Of a stretch of 64,000 nucleotides of DNA, positions 26,310 through 34,800 are shown piece after piece (positions within the stretch are counted from its first letter, which is position 1; the number at the start of each line of letters is the position of its first letter). A model generated the notes under the pieces. That model was not told where the DNA came from. It saw only the letters and a list, made by a program, of their open reading frames with translations, and did no database searches. Source of the DNA: Winogradskyella pacifica. Lineage in GTDB: Bacteria > Bacteroidota > Bacteroidia > Flavobacteriales > Flavobacteriaceae. A program made the position numbers and the translations under genes. The DNA is taken from positions 124,001 through 188,000 of the forward strand of contig NZ_JABFDI010000004.1 in NCBI RefSeq assembly GCF_013403915.1, written 5' to 3'.

Positions 26310-27695
26310 TTAGTTTTTGATTAACTTTTTACTCGCAATTAAAACTGAATTGGTATAAAAATTAGTGATGTAAACACCATTGCTTAATGCACTAATATCT
26401 ATTGCTGTAGTTTCATCATTTTTAACTAATGCTGATTTTATTCTTTTTCCGTCAAGGCTTAAGATTTCAATACGAACAGTTTCATTTTGCACATTATCTA
26501 GTTTTATATTTAAACTATTTTGTGAGGGATTAGGGTACATTGTTAAGCTATAATCATTAACGGTTACGTCTTGTACTCCTAAAGTGTTATCTATGGTCCA
26601 AGTCACGGTAGCAATATGAATGGTTTCATGGCTATCGACATTAATTAAAGTCGTGGCGTCGTTGACCGCAACGCTGAGGTTATTTGTTCCAGCGTTTAGA
26701 TCGTTTTCTTCAAGAGTAACAGTATTTATATTAGAGGCAATAGCATTACTATTAAGAGACCAGTTTGACTCTAAAGTATTTACAGGGAGAGTTTCAATAG
26801 TATTAATTTCAAAATTCAAAGGAAAACTAGCGGCGCTAACTGCGGTTTCCGTTGGTGTATAAGAATCTATTGGTGAAATTAAATCGTGGATCTGTTCAAT
26901 AATACCTTCTTTGCAAACGGCACAAAAATCATAACCCAAATAGCGCATTTTACAACTTTGATGTGGTCTGTTCCAAGTGGCCGCAGTCCCAGAAGTAGCA
27001 TATGGAAATACACCAATATTACCTGTGCCTATCCAGTTTTTCCATTTTACTAATGTAGGATCTGTTTCTTGGGTCATATTTATGGCTTCGGCAGCAAGTA
27101 AATCTCCAGGATAGTATTCATCTTTTAAATTTACAAAGGAATGTCCTAACTCATGAATGGCAATTTCGCTGGCATCTTCACCTGTTGAAGAAATTGGAAA
27201 CTGGCCTCCGCTGCCACCGTAATAGGGAGAGTTTACTAAAATAAGGGCTTGGTCGTAAAGTGGGAAGTTATTCGCCAATACTGTGCTAATTAAAGCACTG
27301 TTTTCTGTGAATAACAATCTATGAACATCATAACTATCAAATGCTGTACCAAAATAATTATCAACAGTAGCTACAGGTACAACAGTAGTAGGCTCATCTG
27401 AAGCTGTTCCTGGGTGTGTTGCGCCGCTTTCATTAGAAGGTACTTTTATAATATAAACATTGAAGTAGTTTTCATAACTCGCAAAAGGCTCTTGAGAAAA
27501 CATATCATTCATAAAATTAGTCGCATCGATTTCAAACTGCGGTAATTCGCTAGCTAAATAACCATCACCCAAAATAACAAGGTTGATACGCTTGTTGTCG
27601 TCTCCAGAATTTTTGATAGCTTGAACATCAAAAGTTTGAGAAAAAACAAATTGAACAGTAAGGGAAATAAGAGCTATGAGTAATAGTTTTTTCAT
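26310..27695 (-). CDS. M64 family metallopeptidase with T9SS type A sorting domain
   Basis: A 461-residue exported protein with a Sec signal ending VFSQ. An M64 (IgA peptidase-type) domain starts NLVILGDGY and carries the zinc motif HELGHSFVNLKDEYY (HELGH at 181-185). A beta-sandwich linker follows, then a type A sorting domain from about residue 385 (MYPNPSQNSLNIKL, IEILSLDGKRIKS, LSNGVYI). It should be secreted or surface-attached through T9SS. The substrate is unknown; the family name reflects one clostridial member only. A lipoprotein gene lies 2 nt upstream. Confidence 0.9.
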   Translation of the reverse strand: MKKLLLIALISLTVQFVFSQTFDVQAIKNSGDDNKRINLVILGDGYLASELPQFEIDATNFMNDMFSQEPFASYENYFNVYIIKVPSNESGATHPGTASDEPTTVVPVATVDNYFGTAFDSYDVHRLLFTENSALISTVLANNFPLYDQALILVNSPYYGGSGGQFPISSTGEDASEIAIHELGHSFVNLKDEYYPGDLLAAEAINMTQETDPTLVKWKNWIGTGNIGVFPYATSGTAATWNRPHQSCKMRYLGYDFCAVCKEGIIEQIHDLISPIDSYTPTETAVSAASFPLNFEINTIETLPVNTLESNWSLNSNAIASNINTVTLEENDLNAGTNNLSVAVNDATTLINVDSHETIHIATVTWTIDNTLGVQDVTVNDYSLTMYPNPSQNSLNIKLDNVQNETVRIEILSLDGKRIKSALVKNDETTAIDISALSNGVYITNFYTNSVLIASKKLIKN

Positions 27696-27697
27696 GT

Positions 27698-28186
27698 TTA
27701 TTCTATTTTTGTAGTGTTCAGTTTTGTAATACCTTCTGAAGTGATTTCGTTGATTACAATGTATTCAGCTTTAGGCTTTAGTTGTAATTTTAATGAAAAT
27801 TCCGAACGGTCTAAATCTAACATTTTTTTTTCAAAATTTCCTGAGTCGTTTACAAATTCTATAACTTTTTTTAAAGGATTTTTTATATAATGTTTTTCTA
27901 ATTGGTTGAGATCTTTATCCAAAATCAAATATTCTAAGTCTCCAATGTCTCCTTTCGTGTCTTCGCTCGTATGTCCTTTTAATTTACCATCGGTTTTAAT
28001 TTGATTGATTAACGAAACACTTTTTATATCGTTTAATTTTGTGATTTCAAAATTTAAGAAAAGTAGTTTAGGTTGTGTTATTATAGGTTCTTCTTCAGTT
28101 ACGATGTGTTGTTTACTAGCGCAAGAAAGCAAAGCTATTAAAAGTGTTAATAGGTAAGTGATTCTTATGGTTTTTGAAATTTTCAT
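27698..28186 (-). CDS. hypothetical lipoprotein
   Basis: A 162-residue protein with a lipoprotein signal (LLTLLIALLSCASK) and a mixed alpha/beta body of unknown family. I take the ATG at 28186; two codons upstream lies an alternative TTG that falls between the -7 element and the ATG. It is co-directional with and 2 nt upstream of the M64 peptidase gene, so the two probably form an operon of exported proteins. No catalytic motif was recognised. Confidence 0.7.
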   Translation of the reverse strand: MKISKTIRITYLLTLLIALLSCASKQHIVTEEEPIITQPKLLFLNFEITKLNDIKSVSLINQIKTDGKLKGHTSEDTKGDIGDLEYLILDKDLNQLEKHYIKNPLKKVIEFVNDSGNFEKKMLDLDRSEFSLKLQLKPKAEYIVINEITSEGITKLNTTKIE

Positions 28187-28189
28187 TCG

Positions 28190-28197
28190 CAAAATTA
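28190..28197 (-). promoter_or_regulatory. -7 promoter element for the lipoprotein-M64 operon
   Basis: TAATTTTG on the minus strand (TAnnTTTG) ends 3 nt before the ATG at 28186, again implying a very short or absent leader. Confidence 0.4.
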
Positions 28198-28323
28198 AAT
28201 GTTTTTTTAGAATGTTAAAGTTAGTTATAAAAAAGGTCGTGATAAAATAAATAATATAGGTGAGTAAAATTCGATCTGTTAATCTTTATTCGTGGTTTTA
28301 TCATAATCCTAACATTCTAAAAG

Positions 28324-28353
28324 TTGAGTTTTTAGTCTTGTTTTGTAAATTTG
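28324..28353 (+). promoter_or_regulatory. promoter of the SDR gene
   Basis: TTG at 28324-28326 and TAAATTTG at 28346-28353 are separated by 19 nt, the full -33/-7 arrangement of Bacteroidota promoters. The ATG follows 15 nt later. Confidence 0.6.
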
Positions 28354-28368
28354 GTAAAAACAACACAT

Positions 28369-29094
28369 ATGGAAAATTTAAAAGGAAAAGTCGCCTTAAT
28401 TACAGGTGGAACAAAAGGAATAGGTTATGGTATTGCAGAAGCATTACTTAATACAGGAGTGAAAGTTGTGATAACGAGTAGAGCTAAAAGTGCAGCAGAA
28501 AGTGCAGCTAAAGAATTAGCATCAAAAACAAATGCCTTAGATGCTATAATCGGCGTCGAAGCAGATGTAAGAGATTTAAAAAGTCAGGAAGAAGCCGTAC
28601 AAAAAGTGATAGCTACATTTGGTGCGTTAGATATTGTAATTGCAAATGCTGGATTAGGGCATTTTGCAAGTATCGAAGATTTAACAGAAGAACAATGGAA
28701 AGATACCATAGATACAAATCTTACAGGTGCTTTTAATTCTATAAAGGCGAGTGTAGCAGAATTAAAAAAATCGAAAGGCTATTATATCACTATTTCGAGT
28801 TTGGCTGGGGCTAATTTTTTTGCAGGTGGCTCGGCATATAATGCTAGTAAATTTGGAGTCACAGGTTTTACCCAAGCGGTGATGTTAGATTTAAGACAAC
28901 ATGGAGTAAAAGTGAGTACAATTATGCCGGGTTCTGTGTCTACACATTTTAATGGAAATGAACCAAGTGACGAACAAGCTTGGAAAATTCAGAGTGAAGA
29001 TATAGGAGAATTGGTGATCGATTTATTAAAGATGAACCCAAGAACCTTACCAAGTAAAATAGAAGTGAGGCCTACAACTCCTCCGAGTAAATAA
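28369..29094 (+). CDS. SDR family NAD(P)-dependent oxidoreductase
   Basis: A 241-residue short-chain dehydrogenase. It has the cofactor motif TGGTKGIGYG, NAG in IANAGLGHF, and the catalytic Ser (ISSLAG) and YxxxK (YNASK). Its substrate is unknown. The ATG at 28369 is preferred over the TTG at 28351 because the TTG is part of the -7 promoter element. It is a single transcription unit closed by the terminator at 29117-29144. Confidence 0.9.
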   Translation: MENLKGKVALITGGTKGIGYGIAEALLNTGVKVVITSRAKSAAESAAKELASKTNALDAIIGVEADVRDLKSQEEAVQKVIATFGALDIVIANAGLGHFASIEDLTEEQWKDTIDTNLTGAFNSIKASVAELKKSKGYYITISSLAGANFFAGGSAYNASKFGVTGFTQAVMLDLRQHGVKVSTIMPGSVSTHFNGNEPSDEQAWKIQSEDIGELVIDLLKMNPRTLPSKIEVRPTTPPSK

Positions 29095-29116
29095 AACAAG
29101 TGCTTAGCATAAAGAG

Positions 29117-29144
29117 AGGTTTCATTTTTGAAACCTTTTTTTTT
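29117..29144 (+). terminator. intrinsic terminator after the SDR gene
   Basis: AGGTTTCA-TTTT-TGAAACCT, an 8-bp perfect stem followed by a run of T residues, 23 nt after the SDR stop. Confidence 0.85.
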
Positions 29145-29393
29145 GTTTATGATTTTTCCGAATCGATAGGGAAGACAGTATTTAGATGTAGTCGTGCGTG
29201 ATTTATTTTTGTCTAAAAGAATTTTCTTCAGGTTTTTATACTTCTATAATAGCTATGGGTTATTCAAATTTCCGTTTAGCATATTCTAATGACCACTCAT
29301 CATATTTTCAGTTTTAAAGCTTTGATACTGTTATATATTTATACTATCAATTAGAAAGCGGATAGTAATCATCAATCAAAAAACAACAGTATT

Positions 29394-29450
29394 ATGATCA
29401 ATTTAGTAAAGGTAATTATCGAATTTATTATTGAAGTTGTATTTAGTTAA
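29394..29450 (+). CDS. possible 18-residue hydrophobic peptide
   Basis: ATG at 29394 opens a short frame encoding MINLVKVIIEFIIEVVFS and stops at TAA 29448-29450. The peptide would be one short amphipathic or membrane helix with alternating charged residues. It lies just upstream of a membrane protein gene and the LytS/LytTR pair, on the same strand. No ribosome-binding signal stands out, and a frame this short can occur by chance, so it is only a candidate. Confidence 0.25.
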   Translation: MINLVKVIIEFIIEVVFS

Positions 29451-29455
29451 TCAAT

Positions 29456-29475
29456 CAAATCAAATCAAATCAAAT
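29456..29475 (+). repeat. CAAAT tandem repeat next to a start codon
   Basis: Four perfect copies of CAAAT end 1 nt before the ATG at 29477, with a degenerate fifth copy upstream. Copy-number change would alter the spacing and composition of the translation initiation region of the membrane protein gene. Confidence 0.75.
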
Positions 29476-29476
29476 T

Positions 29477-29989
29477 ATGAAAAATTCAAACCAAGAAAAA
29501 CAAGACACTTTTCAAAAGCAATTGAAAACATTTGAAAAATTATTAATAGGAGCAAAAATGGCCAAACTATCGTCGTTTATCTTAATTGGAGTATCCATAG
29601 GACTTGCCATTCGCTTTAGAGAGAACAACCTTTATGTTATGCTATTACTTATGGGTATTTTAGCCGTAGTGTTTTTTATAGATAAATTTTTATCCCTGAA
29701 AGATATTAAGCAAAAATCATATACACAAACCTCTTTAGTTTCAAGTATCTCTAAATTCAAAACCTATATGGTGAATCGCAAGAAATACGAAATGTATTTT
29801 ATGGGCTTTTGGATGTTAACCTTAATTCCCTCAGCATCATTATATTTTGAGTCTAATGTTTCAGGTATTTTAAGTATGTTGGCTTATATAACTTTCGTAG
29901 GTGTTTTTGGATATTTATCGTATAAAAAAACAGAAAAAGAAATAGCGTCGTTAGAAAGCACAATGGCATATGAACTACAGTTGCAATAA
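29477..29989 (+). CDS. hypothetical membrane protein
   Basis: A 170-residue protein with a basic, charged N-terminus (about 25 residues) and four hydrophobic segments arranged in two pairs (about residues 30-45, 50-66, 107-124 and 130-146). A lysine-rich loop (QKSYTQTSLVSSISKFKTY) separates the pairs. No known family recognised. It is 54 nt upstream of the LytS-like kinase gene on the same strand, so it may be part of that signalling operon. Its initiation region carries a CAAAT repeat. Confidence 0.7.
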   Translation: MKNSNQEKQDTFQKQLKTFEKLLIGAKMAKLSSFILIGVSIGLAIRFRENNLYVMLLLMGILAVVFFIDKFLSLKDIKQKSYTQTSLVSSISKFKTYMVNRKKYEMYFMGFWMLTLIPSASLYFESNVSGILSMLAYITFVGVFGYLSYKKTEKEIASLESTMAYELQLQ

Positions 29990-30043
29990 ACACGTATTAT
30001 CTCATATCTTGCATTTAATTATATCTCGGCTAAAGAAGAATAA

Positions 30044-31108
30044 ATGAAGCTTTTAACAAACTATAAATACTGGATTATTAATTTCTTTGGGTGGATTTTA
30101 TTCGCGCTTTTTATGCTCACTATAGACAAGATATCCTATGGAGGTGGAGGTGAAGAATCAATTAATAGAGTTTATTACTTATTAACCGAAGGTGTCTTGT
30201 GTGGCTTATTAGGTTTTATATTATCGTTTATTATTCTATACTTTATCGAAAATTACTTTAATATCGGTGATTATTCTAAAAGTGATGTTTACAAACTTAT
30301 AGCCGTAGTTGTAGTAACCCAAATTATTTATCATAGTGTACTTTGGCCTATGTTAACAATTCCTGCTAATTATTTTTTAAATGTCGATGTGGAATTAACC
30401 TTTCTTCAAAAGTTAACAAACGTGCCTCATTTTTTAGCCTATTTTGTGGTTTGGTTGTTTGTTGTTTTAACATTGAAGTTGGTGTATTATATTAACACCA
30501 TTAAAGTAAAACAACTAGCGTTAGAAGCGAATTTAAAAGAAGCACAACTCAACACTTTAAAAGGGCAGATCAATCCTCATTTTATGTTTAATAGTTTGAA
30601 TAACATTCGTGGGCTTATGCTTGAAGATGCCGATGTGGCTAGAAACATGTTAACCAATTTATCTGAGACCTTAAGGTATTCACTGACCAAAAGTGAATTG
30701 AATTCGATTTCTTTAGAAGATGAATTAGAGATGGTAGAAAACTATGTTGAAATTTCTAAAATTCAGTTTGAAGACCGTTTACAATTTGAAACCCATATTG
30801 ATGAAGCGTCTTTAAACAAACAAATTCCCCCAATGATTATTCAAATGTTGGTTGAAAATTCTTTAAAGCATGGTATCTCAAATATAAAAAGTGGAGGTAA
30901 AGTCACCTTATCAACGCTGGTAACGGATCATCAATTACAAATTGAGGTTACCAATTCTGGTAAATTACAAAAAAGCGAAAATTCTACGCAGTTAGGTTTA
31001 AAGAATATAAAGAAACGTCTAGAACTACTTTATGGTCAAAATGCGACCTTTACCTTAAAAGAAATTGAAAATAAAGTGGTTGCCACTATAAAAATGCCAA
31101 TCGTATGA
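30044..31108 (+). CDS. LytS-type sensor histidine kinase
   Basis: A 354-residue membrane kinase. Four hydrophobic segments occupy about residues 8-155. A short coiled helix leads to the phosphoacceptor region of the His_kinase (PF06580) type, LKGQINPHFMFNSLNNIRGL (about 184-203). A GHKL ATPase domain follows, with the N box MLVENSLKHGI and G box LGLKNIKKRLELLYG. There is no large sensing domain, so the signal is probably membrane-borne. The last 4 nt overlap the response regulator gene (ATGA), giving tight coupling. Confidence 0.92.
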   Translation: MKLLTNYKYWIINFFGWILFALFMLTIDKISYGGGGEESINRVYYLLTEGVLCGLLGFILSFIILYFIENYFNIGDYSKSDVYKLIAVVVVTQIIYHSVLWPMLTIPANYFLNVDVELTFLQKLTNVPHFLAYFVVWLFVVLTLKLVYYINTIKVKQLALEANLKEAQLNTLKGQINPHFMFNSLNNIRGLMLEDADVARNMLTNLSETLRYSLTKSELNSISLEDELEMVENYVEISKIQFEDRLQFETHIDEASLNKQIPPMIIQMLVENSLKHGISNIKSGGKVTLSTLVTDHQLQIEVTNSGKLQKSENSTQLGLKNIKKRLELLYGQNATFTLKEIENKVVATIKMPIV

Positions 31109-31836
31109 AACCATTAAAAGCTGTTATTGTAGAAGATTCGCGTTTGGCTCGTAATGAGTTAAAAGAACTATTAAAAGCTCACCAAGACATAGAACTCATT
31201 GGTGAAGCCGAAAATGTAGATGAAGGTTTTGAGCTGATTACTAAGACAAATCCTGATTTGCTTTTCTTGGATATTAATATGCCAGAAAAAGATGGTTTTG
31301 AACTTCTCGAGATGTTAGATGACGTGCCAATAACTATTTTTACAACCGCTTTTGATGATTATGCCATTAAATCTTTTGAGTACAATGCATTCGATTATTT
31401 ACTGAAGCCTATTAGTCAAAAACGATTTTCGAGTTCTATTACTAAGGTTCTTGAAAAAATTAATGCTACTTCATCTACCGCACCCGAAAAAGAAGAAGGA
31501 CTGCGTTTAGATAAGCAGATATTTATTAAAGACGGAGAACAATGTTGGTTGGTTAAAATTCAAGATATTTCACTCTTTGAAATTGTAGGTAATTATACAC
31601 GTGTCTTTTTTGATTCCAATACTCCTCTAATTTATAAATCACTTGCGCAAATTGAAGAAAAGTTACCTTCAGATGTGTTTTTTAGAGCTAACCGTCAGCA
31701 GATCATTAATATCAACCACGTTAAGAAAGTCGTCTCATGGTTTAACGGGAAACTAAAAATAGAAATGAATTCTGGAGAAGAAATTGAAATCTCCAGAAGA
31801 CAATCCTATATATTTAAAGATCAATTAAGTTTTTAG
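31105..31836 (+). CDS. LytTR-family response regulator
   Basis: A 243-residue regulator. The receiver domain (about residues 1-120) has the acidic pair ED near the start, the phosphoacceptor in LLFLDINMPEKDG, the switch Thr in FTTAFDDYA and the Lys in LLKPIS. The LytTR DNA-binding domain (about 140-243) includes ISLFEIVGNYTRVFF, FFRANRQQIININHVKK and EIEISRRQSYIFKD. It is the partner of the preceding kinase. Its stop overlaps the stop region of the convergent macroglobulin gene by 4 nt. Confidence 0.93.
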   Translation: MKPLKAVIVEDSRLARNELKELLKAHQDIELIGEAENVDEGFELITKTNPDLLFLDINMPEKDGFELLEMLDDVPITIFTTAFDDYAIKSFEYNAFDYLLKPISQKRFSSSITKVLEKINATSSTAPEKEEGLRLDKQIFIKDGEQCWLVKIQDISLFEIVGNYTRVFFDSNTPLIYKSLAQIEEKLPSDVFFRANRQQIININHVKKVVSWFNGKLKIEMNSGEEIEISRRQSYIFKDQLSF

Positions 31837-34800
31837 TCAACCGTAATCCTAACACCTTCGCTATGACTAGAAAATTCTGGCGCATACATACTCTGAATAG
31901 TACTAATGCCGTTACTCATGTCACCGGCGTTATTCACTCTTAAATCATATTCAAATACATAAACACCTTTTGGTAAATAGTCCATAAAGAAATTGGTGGC
32001 CGCATCTTTTGTGCTTTCATAATAACCTAAACCATCTTGCCATTTGTATTGCGATAGTACGTTTACAGGTTCTAAACCAGCAGCACGCATATCTTTAAGA
32101 TGTACAAATTCCATGGTGCGATCTGTTCTCAATTCAATTCTAACTCTAATTAAATCTCCTACTTTTAATTTACTTGTTGAGGTGATTTCGGTGATTTCTT
32201 CACCTTTATCGGTATTCGATTTTAAGAATAATTTCTTGCTCAATTTTAAAGGTGTTTCAGCTGAAGTAATTTTGTCTAAATCCTCAAAATATTGCCAGTA
32301 TAAAGCGCCCCAAGCAATACCTTCTCCTTTTTTAGTAATGGTAACATCGGCTTGTTCTGGTTTAATTTCAGAACCATTCCAAGAGGTTTTATAATACCCT
32401 GTGCCAGCTTCTACTTTTACGTTTTCTAATGTTGAAGGTGAAATTGTTTCACCACCTACTTTAACGTCTACTTGTTCTGTAACGCTAAGCCAATCGCTGC
32501 CTTGTAGCAATAACGCATATACAGCTTCTGAGGTGGCTTTAGTCGTTTTCCAACTGTTGGTCTGCTTGTTTTTTAGTAACCATATTTTTAGATTGTCTAC
32601 AACTTCGAGATTCTTTGCTTCACTTTGTATACTTGTACCAATTTCAGAAAACACCTCCACCATTAAGGCTTGTGTTTCAACTGGTGCTTGGTACCAGTGC
32701 CATGAGTTGGTATTGGTTTTCCAGTACATGCCTAATTCCTCTGAAGTAATACTGTTTTCTTTTAATGATTTTACAATTTTACCAGCCGTTTTTGCATCAT
32801 CTGATCTATGTATGGTTAAGGCCATTAAGCCTTTCGCGTATAATGAACGCGATAACCAATATTTCTGAATCTGTCCTTGGTAATACTCCATAATATTCTG
32901 AACTTCTTTCGAAGGTGTCATTTCAGGGTGAAAACTTCGTGTATATAAATAATGCAATTGGGTATGTGACAAATGATCTTTGCTTAAATCAGCATCTTTG
33001 TTGTGTTTTCTAATGTCTTTATATTCTTTAACAAATTCGGCATCTAAATAGTCTATGGCGTTTTCGATCATAGAACCTTCGACTGCGCTCAGGCTGACAT
33101 TTAGTTGTTTTAAATGTCCAAAACCAGCAATAATATGTTGGGTGATAAATCGATTATCACGCCCGCCGTTAAACCAAGGCCAAGCTCCAGAACCATGTTG
33201 ATTGTTCTTTAATTTACGAACAGCAGATTGTAATTCGTTGTTCATTTTATTAAGGTCGAATAATAAGGCAATACGTTTTTTCTGTTCTGTTTCCGATTCT
33301 GTATCGCGTAACCAAGGTGTTTCTTCAATCAATAATGATTTTAATTCTTGGTTCTTTTCTAAGTTAGACAATAAAGCGTCAGTGGATTTCCATTGGTTAA
33401 AAACCGCTTCAATTCTTGGATTCGATTTTACAATATGTTGTGCTAAGGCATTCGCATAATATCTTGAAAATGTTTGCTCGTTACACTCATAAGGATATTC
33501 CATTAAATAAGGTAAGGCTTGCACAGCATACCACGCCGGATTCGATGTCATTTCTAAGGTCAACTTATGGTGACTAAGCGTACTGTTTTGGTCGCTGAGC
33601 GAAGTCGAAGCGAGCTTATCTAAAGTAAACGTTTTGGTCTGGTTAGAACGGATCCACATTGGCATCGTTTCTGTAACTAGCATTCTATTAGATAAAACAG
33701 GTAAGGCATTTTGTTCGCCATCGCTAAAATCACCAGCTTTTGCAATCACTTTATATTGTACCGCTTGGATGTTTTTTGGAATATTTAAACTCCAAGACAC
33801 TTGTGTGTTGCCCTTCGCATCAACGACAAAAGGAGATGTGTTACTAGAATTTGAAAGTTCTGTATCAATCGATTTACCTGTCACAGCATCAGTTAAAATC
33901 AATTGAGCCATTCCAGATAATTCATTGTCCGTAAGATTTGCAATTTTTGTACTAATCGTAATTTGATCTCCTTCTCTTAAAAAACGAGGGGCATTCGGTA
34001 TTATCATCAATTCTTTTTGCGTCACTGTTTCTAATTGTGTCACAGCACTTTCTAAAGTTTTGGTGTGTGCCAATAATTGTAACTTCCATTTGGTTAAGGC
34101 TTCTGGTGCCGTAAAATTGAAACTTACGTTGCCTTCCTTATCGGTTTGTAATTGTGGAAAGAAGAAGGCGGTTTCGTTTAGGTTTGTTCTTATTTGGATA
34201 TTTTCTTCTGGTAATCCATGTATTTCCATGTATGTTGTTCCTACTAACGAAGTAGAGTCAGGAACCATCTTTATTTTGTTACTAGTGAATTGATATTCTA
34301 GATCAGCTTTTGTTCCATAACCAACAGCCACAACTTCTTCAAGTTCTGCAGAATCAGAAACCATTGCCACCGTTTCTGAAGAAGAAACTCGTTTGTTCTT
34401 TCTTAAGTACCTATAATTATTCCCAAAATAAAATCCAAACCAATTCAGTTCATCATAACCTTGATATGGATATTTCACATCTGTATAAAAATTATTGAAT
34501 ACTCTAAAATTAGTGTTTCCAAAACTTTGTCTAGAATTTTTACCTAGTCTTCCATGATAAACAGGGTTGTTAATAGGACTAAAATTCCAGTTATGAGATC
34601 TGAATTCATCTAAAGAGGCATCATACATACTTGCTAATAATTCTGCAGATACTTTATCTCCTTTAGGGCCTTTTATTTTAAAACTCCAAGTTTCATCTTG
34701 TCCTGGTTGCAATTTATCTCTAAACGTTGTGGTTTCAATATCTAAATCCGTTTTAGGGTAAGGGACACTAACATTAAAACTCTGAGATTTAAATTCGTTG

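Larger units (their letters stand above)
29095..29476. other. intergenic region between the SDR gene and the membrane protein gene
   Basis: This 382-nt gap holds the SDR terminator (29117-29144), a possible 18-codon peptide gene (29394-29450) and a CAAAT tandem repeat (29456-29475). Between 29150 and 29390 I see no reading frame, palindrome or promoter match that I can support. Confidence 0.6.

Noticed and set aside
31833..31836. A frameshift or error at the LytTR and macroglobulin ends
   Set aside because: The two convergent genes simply overlap by 4 nt at their stop codons, and both products have full-length domains.
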